A stretch of 53,035 nt of DNA from Cupriavidus gilardii J11 (GTDB lineage: Bacteria > Pseudomonadota > Gammaproteobacteria > Burkholderiales > Burkholderiaceae), in the NCBI RefSeq assembly GCF_007829435.1, contig NZ_VLJN01000056.1, forward strand, positions 95,466 to 148,500. Reading direction: 5' to 3'. The position numbers and the translations under genes are program-made. Shown piece after piece: positions 15,500 through 26,862 of this stretch. The notes below the pieces were generated by a model. It made no database searches. It had not been told where the DNA came from and was given only the letters and a program-made list of their open reading frames with translations. How positions within the stretch are numbered: position 1 is the stretch's first letter; every line of letters starts with the position of its first letter.

Positions 15500-17601
15500 G
15501 CCGCCATGCCTCCATGCCGCAGCAGCGCATCGATCTGCGGCGGACGGCCGCGGAACGCGGTGAACGATTCCATCGCCGGGCGGCTGCCGCCAACCGACAG
15601 GATCTCGCGGTGATAGCGCGCGCCCGTCTCGCTGTCGAGCACGCTGCCTGACAATTGCGCGGCCTCCTCGAACGCGGCATAGACGTCGGCCGACAGCACC
15701 TCCGCCCACTTGTAGCTGTAGTAGCCCGCCGCATAGCCGCCCGCGAAGATGTGGCTGAAGGTATTGGGCCAGCGCGACAGCGGATACTGCGGCACCACGT
15801 GGATGCGGTCGTTGATCTCGCGCGACAGCTCCAGCACCGACTTGTCGCCGTCCGGATCGAAATCGGTGTGCAGGTGCATGTCGAACGCGGAGAACACGAT
15901 CTGGCGCAGCGTCATCATGCCGTTCTGGAAGTTCTTCGCGGCCAGCATCTTGTCGAACAGCGCGCGCGGCAGCGGCTCGCCGGTGTCGACGTGGGCGGTC
16001 ATGTCCGCCAGCACCTCATACTCCCAGCAGAAGTTCTCCATGAACTGCGACGGCAGTTCCACCGCATCCCACTCCACCCCGTTGATGCCCGACACGCCAA
16101 GTTCGCCGACCTGCGTCAGCATATGGTGCAGCCCGTGGCCGAACTCGTGGAACAGCGTGATGACCTCGTCGTGCGTGAACACCGCCGGCTTGTCGCCCAC
16201 CGGCGGCGTGAAGTTGCACGTCAGGTAGGCCACCGGCGTCTGCACGGTGCCGTCGCCGTGTTCGCGACGGCCGCGCGCATCATCCATCCAGGCGCCGCCG
16301 CGCTTGCCCTCGCGGGCATACAGGTCGATATAGAACTGCGCGAGCAGCTTGCCGTCCTGCGCCGTGACGCGATAGAAGCGCACGTCCGGATGCCAGGTCT
16401 GTGCCTGGTCCGGCTCGATGCCCACGGCGAACAGCTTCTGCGCTACCTGGAACAGGCCCTGCAGCACCTTGGGCTCCGGGAAGTACTGCTTTACCTCGTG
16501 CTCGGAGAAGGCGTAGCGCCGCTGGCGCAGCTTCTCCGACGCGTAGGCGACATCCCACGGCGCCAGCTCGGCGAGGCCCAGCTCCTTCGCCGCGAATTCG
16601 CGCAGCTCGGCCCAGTCGCGCTCGGCGTAAGGCCGCGCCTTGGCGGCCAGCTCGTCGAGGAAGCGCAGCACATCGGCCGGCGAGTCGGCCATCTTCGGCA
16701 CCAGCGATACTTCGCCGAACGATTCATAGCCCAGCATTCGCGCCTCTTCGCGGCGCAGCGCCAGCTGTTCGCGCATATTGGCGGTGTTGTCCCACTCAGG
16801 CTGGCCGCTGCCATATTGCGGACCCAGCTCGGAGGCGCGCGTCACGTTGGCCTCGTACATCGTCTGGCGCAGCGCGCGGTCGTCGGCGTACTGCAGCACC
16901 GGAAAGTACGACGGGAAGTGCAGCGTGAATTTCCAGCCGCTCTTGCCATCCTTTGCGGCCGCCTCGCGCGCGGCCTCCAGCACGTCGGCCGGCAGGCCGG
17001 ACAGGCGCGACTCGTCGTCGATGACCAGCGCATAGGCGTTGGTCGCGTCCAGCACATGGTCGGAAAATGCCTTCGACAACTGGGCCTGCCTTTCCTGGAT
17101 CTCGGCGAAGCGCGGCTTGCTATCCTCGGGCAGTTCGGCGCCGCCCAGGCGGAAGCCGCGCAGCTCGTTGTCGAGCAGCTGCTTGCGGGCCGGCGTCAGC
17201 GTCGCGTATTCGGGGCTCTGCGCCAGTGCCTTGTACTTTTCGTACAGGGCCAGGTTCTGGCCCAGCGACGACCAGAATTCGGTCATGCGCGGCAGGTTGT
17301 CGGCGTGGGCCTGGCGCAGCGCGGGCGTGTCGGCCACCGAACTGAGGTGGCTCACCACGCCCCAGGCGCGGCCCAACGGCTCGGTAGCGCGCTCCAGCGT
17401 TTCGACGGTGTCGGCCCAGCTTGCCGGGCGCGACGGATCTTCCACCTGCGCCACGGCCTGCTCGGCCGCGGCGAGCAGCACATCCAGCGCGGGGCCGATG
17501 TGTTCCGGACGGATCTGAGCAAAGCGCGGCAGGTCGCTGAAGTCGAGCAGCGGGTTGGCGGTGGACGATTCGGTCGATTGGGTCGTGACGGCTTGGTCCA
17601 T
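15496..17601 (-). CDS. prlC: Oligopeptidase A (M3 family zinc peptidase)
   Basis: Cytoplasmic zinc metallopeptidase that degrades signal peptides and other short peptides; 701 residues compared with about 680 in E. coli PrlC. The zinc motif HEFGH begins at His485 within LFHEFGHGLHHML. MDQAVTTQSTESS gives a short polar N-terminus before the conserved NPLLDFSDLPRF. ATG at 17601 is preferred to longer frames, whose extra N-terminus has no family resemblance. It overlaps xth by the ATGA junction and lies 86 bases downstream of folD. Confidence 0.95.
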   Translation of the reverse strand: MDQAVTTQSTESSTANPLLDFSDLPRFAQIRPEHIGPALDVLLAAAEQAVAQVEDPSRPASWADTVETLERATEPLGRAWGVVSHLSSVADTPALRQAHADNLPRMTEFWSSLGQNLALYEKYKALAQSPEYATLTPARKQLLDNELRGFRLGGAELPEDSKPRFAEIQERQAQLSKAFSDHVLDATNAYALVIDDESRLSGLPADVLEAAREAAAKDGKSGWKFTLHFPSYFPVLQYADDRALRQTMYEANVTRASELGPQYGSGQPEWDNTANMREQLALRREEARMLGYESFGEVSLVPKMADSPADVLRFLDELAAKARPYAERDWAELREFAAKELGLAELAPWDVAYASEKLRQRRYAFSEHEVKQYFPEPKVLQGLFQVAQKLFAVGIEPDQAQTWHPDVRFYRVTAQDGKLLAQFYIDLYAREGKRGGAWMDDARGRREHGDGTVQTPVAYLTCNFTPPVGDKPAVFTHDEVITLFHEFGHGLHHMLTQVGELGVSGINGVEWDAVELPSQFMENFCWEYEVLADMTAHVDTGEPLPRALFDKMLAAKNFQNGMMTLRQIVFSAFDMHLHTDFDPDGDKSVLELSREINDRIHVVPQYPLSRWPNTFSHIFAGGYAAGYYSYKWAEVLSADVYAAFEEAAQLSGSVLDSETGARYHREILSVGGSRPAMESFTAFRGRPPQIDALLRHGGMAA

Positions 17602-17687
17602 GGCGTTCTCTGTTGGCTGCCTCGACGGGAGGCGATATCCCGCAGGTGGGGTTCCTCCCGCGGTTTTCCAGTGTAGCGGGGCCGCGC

Positions 17688-18539
17688 TCAGCCTGCAGCG
17701 CGCTCGGCTGCTTCCAGCGTGTTGACCAGCAGCATGGTGATGGTCATCGGCCCCACGCCACCCGGCACCGGGGTGATATAGCCGGCCACTTCCTTGACAC
17801 CGTGGAAATCGACGTCGCCGCACAGCTTGCCCGCGTCGTCGCGGTTCATGCCGACGTCGATCACCACCGCGCCCGGCTTCACCATGTCGGCGGTGATCAG
17901 GTTGCGGCGGCCCACCGCGGCGACGATGATGTCGGCCTCGCGGGTATGCGCGGCCAGATCGCGCGTCTTGCTATTGCAGATGGTAACGGTGGCGCCCGCC
18001 TGCAGCAGCAGCATCGCCATCGGCTTGCCGACGATATTCGATGCGCCGACCACTACCGCGCGCGCGCCGCGCAGCGGGTACTGGATCGATTCCAGCATCT
18101 TCATGCAGCCATAGGGCGTGCAGGGCCGGAACAGCGGGGCGCCGGTCATCAGGGCGCCGGCATTGGCCACGTGGAAGCCGTCGACGTCCTTCTCCGGCGC
18201 GATCGCTTCGAGCACCTTGTGGCTGTCGATGTGCCTGGGCAACGGCAGCTGCACCAGGATGCCGTGGATCTTCGGATCGCGGTTCAGCTGGTCGATGCGC
18301 GCCAGCAGCGCCGCCTCGGACAGGTCGGCGGGGTAGCGGTCCAGCGACGAATGAAAGCCGTTGTCCTCGCACGCCTTGACCTTGTTGCGCACGTAGACCT
18401 GGCTGGCGGGGTCCTCACCGACCAGCACTACCGCGAGCCCGGGCTGGTGCCCGCGCGCGGTCAGGCTGGCGGCGCGCTGGGCGGCTTCGGAACGGATTTG
18501 CTTGGCAAGGGTGTTGCCGTCGATCAGTTGGGCTGGCAT
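17688..18539 (-). CDS. folD: Bifunctional methylenetetrahydrofolate dehydrogenase/cyclohydrolase
   Basis: Converts 5,10-methylene-tetrahydrofolate to 10-formyl-tetrahydrofolate with NADP, supplying one-carbon units for purines and formyl-methionine. At 283 residues it has the normal size. Signature segments are [14 protein letters not shown] with the active-site Lys of the family, [20 protein letters not shown], the nucleotide-binding [10 protein letters not shown], and the C-terminal [11 protein letters not shown]. First gene of the folD-prlC-xth unit, separated from dapE by a palindromic repeat. Confidence 0.97.
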   Translation of the reverse strand: MPAQLIDGNTLAKQIRSEAAQRAASLTARGHQPGLAVVLVGEDPASQVYVRNKVKACEDNGFHSSLDRYPADLSEAALLARIDQLNRDPKIHGILVQLPLPRHIDSHKVLEAIAPEKDVDGFHVANAGALMTGAPLFRPCTPYGCMKMLESIQYPLRGARAVVVGASNIVGKPMAMLLLQAGATVTICNSKTRDLAAHTREADIIVAAVGRRNLITADMVKPGAVVIDVGMNRDDAGKLCGDVDFHGVKEVAGYITPVPGGVGPMTITMLLVNTLEAAERAAG

Positions 18540-18637
18540 GGGAGGGATTCGGACTGGGAAGAGATGCGGAAAACGCCTTGGGGCCGGGGCCTGTGGCGTG
18601 TGGAAGGGGGAATTATAAGGGGTGTGGGGGCCGGCGA

Positions 18638-18694
18638 TTGCCCTCTCCCCGGCCTCTCTCCCGCCTTGCGGGAGAGGGGCGGGGGACAGGGCAG
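18638..18694. repeat. Palindromic repeat copy 6
   Basis: Arms TTGCCCTCTCCCC and GGGGGACAGGGCAG around CCCGCCTTGCGGGAGAGG. It lies between the 3' end of dapE and the start of folD, both on the minus strand, and probably forms a hairpin at the end of the dap transcript. Confidence 0.8.
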
Positions 18695-18720
18695 TGCCGC
18701 CTCAACAACAGCCAAGGAAA

Positions 18721-19926
<1,206 letters not shown>

Positions 19927-20280
19927 TCAGGCCGTGAACAGCGCCGCGTACTGGTCGGCGGCGAAGCCGACCGACACCTTGTTGCCGTGCTGCAGCACGG
20001 GACGCTTGATCAACGACGGATTGGCCTGCATCAGCGCGATGGCGCCATCGGCGTCGTCGGCGCGGGCCTTGTCGGCGTCGGACAGCGCGCGCCACGTGGT
20101 GCCCTTGCGGTTCAGCAGCACCGACAGCGGCACCTGTTCGAGCCAGCCGCGCAGCATGGCATCGCTGACGCCCTGCTTCTTGAAGTCATGGAAGGTGTAG
20201 GCGACACCGTTGCTTTCGAGCCAGGTGCGCGCCTTCTTGACGGTATCGCAGTTGGGAATGCCGTGGAGCAGGACAGTCAT
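19927..20280 (-). CDS. ArsC/Spx-family (YffB-like) thioredoxin-fold protein
   Basis: Small thioredoxin-fold protein, 117 residues, of the ArsC/Spx superfamily and closest in layout to YffB. The single N-terminal cysteine in GIPNCDTVKKARTWLE is typical, and the arsenate-binding arginine region is represented by SLIKRPVLQ. True arsenate reductase activity is doubtful; YffB-type genes are commonly placed next to dapE in proteobacteria, as here. ATG at 20280 starts MTVLLHGIPNCD. Role in the lysine cluster is unknown; a redox or glutathione-linked function is only inferred. Confidence 0.88.
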   Translation of the reverse strand: MTVLLHGIPNCDTVKKARTWLESNGVAYTFHDFKKQGVSDAMLRGWLEQVPLSVLLNRKGTTWRALSDADKARADDADGAIALMQANPSLIKRPVLQHGNKVSVGFAADQYAALFTA

Positions 20281-20370
20281 GGCAGTCGTGGGTGAGGGCA
20301 GGGATGAAACAAGGGGGGGAAAGGGCGCGCTGGAAGCCCGCACGCCGATGCAGCCCGTGCGTGGCGCGTA

Positions 20371-20763
20371 TCAGCGCAGCAGCACGTTGATGGCGATGAT
20401 CAGGCCGGCCAGCCCGAGCGCGAAGCCGCCCATCGCCACCGCGGTCATCAGCCGCAGGCGACGGTCCAGCCGCGCGGCCTCCTTGCGCAGCGCATCGATG
20501 GTGATGGCGTGCTGCTCGGCCAGCATCTTGACCGCCTCGGCCTGCTGCATCGCGGCCGCCTCCAGCTCGCCGAGCCGGTTGGCCAGCTCGCGCGGATCGG
20601 GCGGCGGCTGGTCGCCGGGCGCCGCCTCGCCGTCGCGGCGCTTGCCCTTCTTCAGCTTTTCGATGGTCTTGTTGGCCTGTTCGAGGATGGTGGGCAGCAG
20701 GGACAGCACGGTCGTGACAGTGGCGGGATCGAGGGCCATGAATCGCTTGCGTAGGGAGGGCAC
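20371..20763 (-). CDS. Small membrane-anchored coiled-coil protein of unknown function
   Basis: Unrecognised protein of 130 residues. It has a short amphipathic N-terminus (LLPTILEQANKTIEKLKKGK), a low-complexity stretch near residue 50, a probable coiled coil (ELANRLGELEAAAMQQAEAV to LRKEAARLDRR, about residues 58-105), and one C-terminal membrane helix (about residues 106-129). The GTG at 20763 is chosen because GAGG lies six bases upstream; an ATG at 20739 is the alternative. It sits between dapD and the ArsC-like gene in the same direction and is probably transcribed with them. Confidence 0.7.
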   Translation of the reverse strand: MPSLRKRFMALDPATVTTVLSLLPTILEQANKTIEKLKKGKRRDGEAAPGDQPPPDPRELANRLGELEAAAMQQAEAVKMLAEQHAITIDALRKEAARLDRRLRLMTAVAMGGFALGLAGLIIAINVLLR

Positions 20764-20870
20764 GTTTTACCTCGGATGGACGTAAAAAACGGACCAGCCC
20801 AGTGAGGATCAATACGGCGCGGGCGCAATGAGGGAAGCGGGCGGCCCCACGGGCCGCCCGCCGCCACGCA

Positions 20871-21698
20871 TCAGTCGCCGCGCAGCAGGTCGTTCAGGCT
20901 GGTCTTGGCGCGCGTCTGCGCATCGACCTTCTTGACGATGACCGCGCAGTACAGGCTGTACTTGCCATCCTTCGACGGCAGGTTGCCAGCCACGACCACC
21001 GAGCCGGCCGGCACGCGGCCATAGTGGACCTCGCCGGTTTCGCGGTCGTAGATCTTGGTCGATTGACCGAGGTACACCCCCATCGAGATCACCGAGTTCT
21101 CCTCGACGATCACGCCTTCGACGATTTCCGAGCGTGCGCCGATAAAGCAGTTGTCCTCGATGATGACCGGGTTCGCCTGCAGCGGCTCCAGCACGCCGCC
21201 GATGCCCACGCCGCCGGACAGGTGCACGTTCTTGCCGATCTGCGCGCACGAGCCCACGGTGGCCCAGGTATCCACCATCGTGCCTTCATCGACATAGGCG
21301 CCGATATTGACGTACGACGGCATCAGCACCGCGTTGCGTGCGATGAAGGAGCCGCGGCGCGCCACGGCGGGCGGCACCACGCGGAAGCCCGCCTTGGCGA
21401 AGTCGTCGGCCGACCAGTTGGCGAACTTGGTGGGCACCTTGTCGTAGAACTGCGCGAAGCCGCCGGCGGCCATCGGCACGTTGTCCTCGAGGCGGAACGA
21501 CAGCAGCACCGCCTTCTTCACCCACTGGTTGACGACCCAGTCCTGGCCTTGCTTCTCGGCCACGCGCAGCGTACCGGCGTCGAGCTGGCCGATCACGTTG
21601 GCGACCGCCTCGCGGATATCGGAGGGGGCGGACTTCGGCGACAGGCTGGCGCGGTCTTCCCAGGCCTGGTCGATCAGAGCTTGCAGTGCTTGCGTCAT
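20871..21698 (-). CDS. dapD: Tetrahydrodipicolinate N-succinyltransferase
   Basis: Trimeric left-handed beta-helix enzyme that adds succinate from succinyl-CoA to tetrahydrodipicolinate; 275 residues against 274 in E. coli. Hexapeptide repeats run from about residue 105 to 230 ([38 protein letters not shown]). Start ATG at 21698 gives [16 protein letters not shown], typical of the family. It follows dapC by 85 bases, forming the succinylase branch of lysine synthesis with dapC and dapE. Confidence 0.97.
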   Translation of the reverse strand: MTQALQALIDQAWEDRASLSPKSAPSDIREAVANVIGQLDAGTLRVAEKQGQDWVVNQWVKKAVLLSFRLEDNVPMAAGGFAQFYDKVPTKFANWSADDFAKAGFRVVPPAVARRGSFIARNAVLMPSYVNIGAYVDEGTMVDTWATVGSCAQIGKNVHLSGGVGIGGVLEPLQANPVIIEDNCFIGARSEIVEGVIVEENSVISMGVYLGQSTKIYDRETGEVHYGRVPAGSVVVAGNLPSKDGKYSLYCAVIVKKVDAQTRAKTSLNDLLRGD

Positions 21699-21783
21699 GG
21701 TGGTCTTTATGATGTTGACGGTGATGATTCGGGAGTGCGGATGCGGTGAACGAAGTGAATGCGGTTCCTGCGGCCGGGCGTCG

Positions 21784-22995
21784 TCATGCTGCCCTGGCCA
21801 TGCCGCGGCAGAATTCGACGATACGGCGCGCGCCTTCCGCGCATTCTTCCGGCGTGGCGACCAGCGCCATGCGCACGCGGTTGGCGCCCGGGTTGATGCC
21901 ATCGGCCTCGCGCGCCAGATAGCTGCCCGGCAGCACGGTCAGATGCTGCTCGGCATAGAGCCGGGCGGCGAATTCCACATCGGACAGGCCGGTGCGCGAT
22001 ACGTCGGCCCACAGGTAGAAGCCCGCGTCGGGCAGCGCCACGTCAAGCACCTCGGCCAGCATCGGCGTGACCTGGTCGAACTTGCGTACATAGGCCGCGC
22101 GGTTCTCGCGCACATGGACCTCGTCGTTCCACGCCGCGATGCTGGCGGTTTGCACCGACGGGTTCATCGCGCCGCCATGGTAGGTGCGATAGAGCAGGAA
22201 GCGCGACAGCAGCGCGGCGTCGCCCGCGACGAAGCCGGAGCGCAGCCCCGGCACGTTGGAGCGCTTGGACAGGCTGGAGAACACCACCAGCCGCTCGAAG
22301 CCGCGGCCGAGCTTGTGGGCGGCCTCCAGCGCGCCCAACGGCGGGCGGGCTTCGTCGAAATAGATCTCGGAGTAGCACTCGTCGGCGGCGATGACGAAGC
22401 CGTGCAGGTCCGACAGCGCGAACAGCTGGCGCCAGTCGTCCAGCGACAGCACCGCGCCGGTCGGATTGCCCGGGCTGCAGACATAGAGCAGCTGCACGCG
22501 CGGCCACACGTCGGCCGCGATGCGGTCGAAGGCCGGCGCGAAGTTGCGCGCCGGATCGCTGTTGGCGAACACCGGGGTGGCGCCGGCCAGCAGCGCCGCG
22601 CCCTCGTAGATCTGGTAGAACGGATTGGGGCACAGCACCAGCGCGTCGCCGCGGGTGCCGTCCACCACGGTCTGCGCGAAGGCGAACAGCGCCTCGCGCG
22701 AGCCGGTCACCGGCAGCACCTCCGTGGCCGGATCGACGCGCGGCAGGCCATAGCGACGCTCGATCCACGCCGCGATGCATTGGCGCAACGCCTCGGAACC
22801 CGCCGTGCTCGGATAGCTCGCCAGCCCCGCCAGCGACGACGCCAGCGTGTCGCGAATGAAAGCGGGGGTCGGATGCTTGGGCTCGCCGATGCCGAAGCTG
22901 ATCGGCGGCAACGCGGCATTGGGCCGGATCTGCGCGAACAGCGCCTTCAGTTTCTCGAAGGGATAGGGCTGCAGCAAATCGAGGCGCGGATTCAT
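21784..22995 (-). CDS. dapC: Succinyldiaminopimelate transaminase
   Basis: Fold-type I PLP aminotransferase, 403 residues, converting N-succinyl-2-amino-6-oxopimelate to N-succinyl-LL-diaminopimelate. Seen are the [15 protein letters not shown] segment, [11 protein letters not shown], the [11 protein letters not shown] aspartate region, and the PLP lysine in [16 protein letters not shown]. The DapC identity rests on its place directly before dapD and on the family-specific [16 protein letters not shown] start. ATG at 22995 lies about 22 bases after the predicted transcription start. First gene of the cluster. Confidence 0.95.
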   Translation of the reverse strand: MNPRLDLLQPYPFEKLKALFAQIRPNAALPPISFGIGEPKHPTPAFIRDTLASSLAGLASYPSTAGSEALRQCIAAWIERRYGLPRVDPATEVLPVTGSREALFAFAQTVVDGTRGDALVLCPNPFYQIYEGAALLAGATPVFANSDPARNFAPAFDRIAADVWPRVQLLYVCSPGNPTGAVLSLDDWRQLFALSDLHGFVIAADECYSEIYFDEARPPLGALEAAHKLGRGFERLVVFSSLSKRSNVPGLRSGFVAGDAALLSRFLLYRTYHGGAMNPSVQTASIAAWNDEVHVRENRAAYVRKFDQVTPMLAEVLDVALPDAGFYLWADVSRTGLSDVEFAARLYAEQHLTVLPGSYLAREADGINPGANRVRMALVATPEECAEGARRIVEFCRGMARAA

Positions 22996-23023
22996 GGCGG
23001 GGGCGGATCGGTCGAAACCCTGC

Positions 23024-23052
23024 ATTATAGAGGAAGGGCGGTCGGTGCCGAA
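23024..23052 (-). promoter_or_regulatory. Promoter of the dapC-dapD-dapE cluster
   Basis: A perfect TATAAT on the minus strand (23029-23024) with a weak TTCGGC -35 box (23052-23047) at 17-base spacing. It lies in the 314-base gap shared with the divergent smc gene. I see no lysine riboswitch or other structured leader; the leader would be only about 22 bases. Confidence 0.65.
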
Positions 23053-23165
23053 GGCGCCACGGCGGCCGCGCTGCCACGGGCGCAGGCACGGGCCAAGGCA
23101 CGGCGCCCATCATCCGCACCGGACCGCGCGGAGGCGGCATCGGCGGCTGGCCGGCGTCACTCCGA

Positions 23166-23174
23166 TGGTATGAT
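23166..23174 (+). promoter_or_regulatory. Putative extended -10 promoter of smc
   Basis: TGGTATGAT, an extended -10 (TG-n-TATGAT), about 135 bases ahead of the smc GTG. No good -35 box is seen at 16-18 bases, as is common for extended -10 promoters. The rest of the dapC-smc gap shows no other structure. Confidence 0.45.
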
Positions 23175-23309
23175 TACCGCCAACTTTGGGCACGGCAAGA
23201 AAGCGGCAGGCGCGGGAAGCTACCCGGCCAGGGCCGACGCCGGCTTGCCTGTTCGGGCGCCGCCCCCCGGCGCGCTTCACCACCGATTCGGACCCATACA
23301 AGACCAACC

Positions 23310-26300
23310 GTGCGACTGTCCTCGATCAAGCTGGCGGGCTTCAAGTCCTTTGTCGATCCCACCAATTTCCAGGTGCCAGGCCAACTGGTCGGCATCGTCG
23401 GTCCCAACGGCTGCGGCAAATCCAACATCATCGATGCGGTGCGCTGGGTGCTGGGCGAGTCCCGCGCCTCCGAGTTGCGTGGCGAGTCGATGCAGGACGT
23501 CATCTTCAACGGCTCCACCGCGCGCAAGCCTGCCGGCCGCGCCAGCGTCGAACTGGTGTTCGACAATGCCGAGGGCCGCGCCGCCGGGCAATGGAGCCAG
23601 TACGCCGAGATCGCGGTCAAGCGCGTGCTGACCCGCGACGGCACCTCGTCGTACTACATCAACAACCAGCCGGTGCGCCGGCGCGATATCCAGGACATCT
23701 TCCTGGGCACGGGCCTGGGGCCGCGTGCCTACGCCATCATCGGGCAGGGCATGATCTCCCGCATCATCGAGGCAAAGCCCGACGACATGCGGATCTTCCT
23801 GGAAGAGGCCGCCGGCGTGTCCAAGTACAAGGAACGGCGCCGCGAAACCGAGAACCGGCTGTCCGACACGCGCGAGAACCTGACCCGCGTCGAGGACATC
23901 CTGCGCGAACTGGGCGCCAACCTGGAAAAGCTCGAAGGCCAGGCCGAGGTGGCGCAGCGTTTCAAGGCATTGCAGAGCGAGGGCGAGGAAAAGCAGCACT
24001 TGCTGTGGCTGCTGCGCAAGCGCGAGGCCCAGGCCGAGCAGGAACGCCACCAGCGCGCCATCGAGCAGGCCCAGATCGACCTGGAGGCGCAAACGGCCCA
24101 GCTGCGCCACGTCGAGGCGGAACTGGAAACGCTGCGCGCCGCCCACTATGCCGCGTCGGACGGCATGCATGCGGCGCAGGGCGCGCTGTACGAGGCCAAC
24201 GCCGAGGTCAGCAAGCTGGAAGCGGAGATCCGCTTCGTGGTCGAATCGCGCAACCGCCTGCAGGCGCAGATCGCCGCGCTGACGGCGCAGCGCGAGCAGT
24301 GGCAGGGCAAGTCCGAGCAGGCCAGCGACGAACTGGCCAGCGCCGAGGAAGAGCTGGCACTGGCCGAGGGCCGCGCCGCCGAGGCACAGCAGGCGGTGGA
24401 GCAGCAGAGCGAGGCGCTGCCCGCGCTCGAAGCGCAATGGCGCGACGCCCAGGCGCTGCTGAACGAGCAGCGTGCCGCCATCATGCAGGCCGAGCAGGCG
24501 CTGAAGCTGGAGGCCGCGCACCAGCGCAATGCCGACCAGATGCTGCAGCAGCTGGAACAGCGCCGCGAGCGCCTGGCCGCCGAGGAGAAGGGTCTGGATC
24601 GCCCGGACGAAGTGCGCCTGGAGGAATTGCGCGCCGAACTGGCCGAGCACGAAGCCATGCTGGAGGAAGCGCAGGCGGTGCTGGCCGAGGCCGAGGACAG
24701 GCTGCCGCGCCTGGATGCCGAGCGCCGTGCCGCGCAGGAGCGCGTGCAGGGCGAGGCGGCGGCGATCGCGTCGCTGGAGGCGCGGCTGTCCGCGCTGCGC
24801 CAGCTGCAGGAAAGCGTGCAGAGCGAGGGAAAGGTGCAGCCGTGGCTGGCCAGGCACGGCCTCGCGGAACTGCCGCGCCTGTGGAAGAAGGTCCATATCG
24901 AGCCGGGCTGGGAGAACGCGCTGGAATCGGTGCTGCGCGAGAAACTGGCTGCGCTCGAGGTGTCCAGCCTGGACTGGGTCAAGGGCTTGCTGTCCGACGC
25001 GCCGCCCGCCAAGCTGGCGTTTTATGCGCCGCCGGCGGCCGCCCGTCCGGTCGAGACGCCGGCCGGCCTGCGTCCGCTGATGTCGCTGGTGCAGATCACC
25101 GAGCCTGGTATCCGCGCCGTGATGCAGGACTGGCTGGCCAACGTCTATACCGCCACGGACATGACGCAGGCGCTCGCCATGCGCGACAGCCTGCCCGAAG
25201 GCGCCTGCCTGGTGGTGGCGGAAGGCCATCTGGTCGACCGCAGCTCCGTGCACCTGTATGCCGCCGACTCCGAACAGGCTGGCATGCTGGCCCGCGAGCA
25301 GGAAATCGAGAACCTGCAGAAGCAGGCCCGTGCGCAGATGCTGCTGGCCGACGAGGCCAAGGCCCAGGCGGTGCGCGCCGAAGCCGCCTACACCCAGGCC
25401 AGCCAGGCGCTGACCGAGGCGCGCGCCCGCGGCGAGCAGGCCACGCGGCGTGTGCATGCGCTGCAGATGGACGTGCTGAAGCTGTCGCAGGCGATGGAGC
25501 GCTACGCCGCGCGCAGCGGGCAGATCCGCGATGAACTGGACGAGATCGCCGCGCAGATCGAGGAACAGCGTGCGATCAAGGCCGAGTCGGAGGCCAGCTT
25601 CGAGCGGCACGACGCCGAACTCGCCGAACAGCAGGCCGCGCACGAAGCGCAGCAGATGGCCTACGAGGCGCTGGACGCGAAGCTGGCGGAGGCGCGCCAG
25701 CAGCTGCGGGAAATGGAGCGCGCGGCGCAGGAAGCCGTGTTCGCCGAGCGCAATCTGGCCAATCGCATCGAGGAACTGCGCCGCAACATCCAGGTGGCCG
25801 GTGACCAGGCCGAGCGAATCGCCGAGTCGCTGGAAAACGCGCGCGCCGAGCTCGAAACCATCAACGAGCAGACCGCGCACACCGGCCTGCAGGAAGCGCT
25901 GGAGATCCGCGCCGAGAAGGAACAGAAGCTGTCGGCCGCGCGCATCGAGCTGGACGCGCTGTCGGCGCAGCTGCGCCAGTTCGACGAACAGCGGCTGGCG
26001 GCCGAGCGCAGCCTGCAGCCGCTGCGCGACCGCATCACCGAATACCAGCTGAAGGAGCAGGCGGCGCGGCTGGCGCAGGAGCAGTTCGCCGAACAGCTTG
26101 CCGCCGCCGAGGTCGACGAGGCCGCGCTGTTGCCCAAGCTGAACGCGGACCTGAAGCCCTCGTACCTGCAGGGCGAGGTCACGCGGATCAACAACGCGAT
26201 CAATGCGCTGGGCCCGGTGAATATGGCCGCGCTCGAGGAACTGGCCGCCGCGCGCGAGCGCAAGACATTCCTGGATGCGCAGTCGGCCGACCTGAACGAC

Positions 26301-26825
26301 GCCATCCAGACGCTGGAAGACGCGATCCACAAGATCGACCAGGAAACCCGCGCGCTGCTGCAGGGCACCTTCGACCAGGTCAACCACCATTTCGGCGAGC
26401 TGTTCCCGGCGCTGTTCGGCGGCGGCCAGGCCAAGCTGATCATGACGGGCGAGGAAATCCTCGATGCCGGCGTGCAGGTGATGGCGCAGCCCCCGGGCAA
26501 GAAGAATTCGACCATCCATCTGCTGTCAGGCGGCGAGAAGGCGCTGACCGCCATCGCGCTGGTGTTCGCGATGTTCCAGCTCAACCCCGCACCGTTCTGC
26601 CTGCTGGACGAGGTCGATGCGCCGCTGGACGACGCCAACACCGAACGCTACGCCAATATGGTGGCGCGCATGTCCGACAAGACCCAGTTCGTCTTCATCT
26701 CGCACAACAAGATCGCGATGGAGATGGCGCACCAGCTGATCGGCGTGACGATGCAGGAGCAGGGCGTGTCGCGCATCGTCGCGGTCGACATGGACGCGGC
26801 GGTTTCGATGGCGGAGGCCGCATGA
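23310..26825 (+). CDS. smc: Chromosome segregation ATPase SMC
   Basis: Structural maintenance of chromosomes protein, 1171 residues, of normal size. It forms the condensin-like complex that compacts and segregates the chromosome. Walker A is GPNGCGKS (residues 31-38). Long alanine/glutamate-rich coiled coils lie on both sides of a hinge at about residues 500-650. The ABC signature LSGGEKALTAIALVF begins at residue 1072 and Walker B CLLDEVDAPLDDA follows near 1100. The start is a GTG at 23310 giving MRLSSIKLAGFKSFVDP. ScpA/ScpB partners are not in the window. The ZipA-like gene follows 37 bases later. Confidence 0.97.
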   Translation: MRLSSIKLAGFKSFVDPTNFQVPGQLVGIVGPNGCGKSNIIDAVRWVLGESRASELRGESMQDVIFNGSTARKPAGRASVELVFDNAEGRAAGQWSQYAEIAVKRVLTRDGTSSYYINNQPVRRRDIQDIFLGTGLGPRAYAIIGQGMISRIIEAKPDDMRIFLEEAAGVSKYKERRRETENRLSDTRENLTRVEDILRELGANLEKLEGQAEVAQRFKALQSEGEEKQHLLWLLRKREAQAEQERHQRAIEQAQIDLEAQTAQLRHVEAELETLRAAHYAASDGMHAAQGALYEANAEVSKLEAEIRFVVESRNRLQAQIAALTAQREQWQGKSEQASDELASAEEELALAEGRAAEAQQAVEQQSEALPALEAQWRDAQALLNEQRAAIMQAEQALKLEAAHQRNADQMLQQLEQRRERLAAEEKGLDRPDEVRLEELRAELAEHEAMLEEAQAVLAEAEDRLPRLDAERRAAQERVQGEAAAIASLEARLSALRQLQESVQSEGKVQPWLARHGLAELPRLWKKVHIEPGWENALESVLREKLAALEVSSLDWVKGLLSDAPPAKLAFYAPPAAARPVETPAGLRPLMSLVQITEPGIRAVMQDWLANVYTATDMTQALAMRDSLPEGACLVVAEGHLVDRSSVHLYAADSEQAGMLAREQEIENLQKQARAQMLLADEAKAQAVRAEAAYTQASQALTEARARGEQATRRVHALQMDVLKLSQAMERYAARSGQIRDELDEIAAQIEEQRAIKAESEASFERHDAELAEQQAAHEAQQMAYEALDAKLAEARQQLREMERAAQEAVFAERNLANRIEELRRNIQVAGDQAERIAESLENARAELETINEQTAHTGLQEALEIRAEKEQKLSAARIELDALSAQLRQFDEQRLAAERSLQPLRDRITEYQLKEQAARLAQEQFAEQLAAAEVDEAALLPKLNADLKPSYLQGEVTRINNAINALGPVNMAALEELAAARERKTFLDAQSADLNDAIQTLEDAIHKIDQETRALLQGTFDQVNHHFGELFPALFGGGQAKLIMTGEEILDAGVQVMAQPPGKKNSTIHLLSGGEKALTAIALVFAMFQLNPAPFCLLDEVDAPLDDANTERYANMVARMSDKTQFVFISHNKIAMEMAHQLIGVTMQEQGVSRIVAVDMDAAVSMAEAA

Positions 26826-26862
26826 TGGCCCGCGTGCAAGTGGAACTCGGAGGGCGGGCGTG

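Noticed and set aside
22996..23023. Lysine riboswitch in front of the dap cluster
   Set aside because: The predicted leader before dapC is about 22 bases, far too short for a riboswitch.
23277..26519. 1080-codon open frame antisense to smc
   Set aside because: High GC at third positions leaves the opposite strand open. The translation is leucine/arginine/glutamine-rich without family motifs, and smc is unmistakable.
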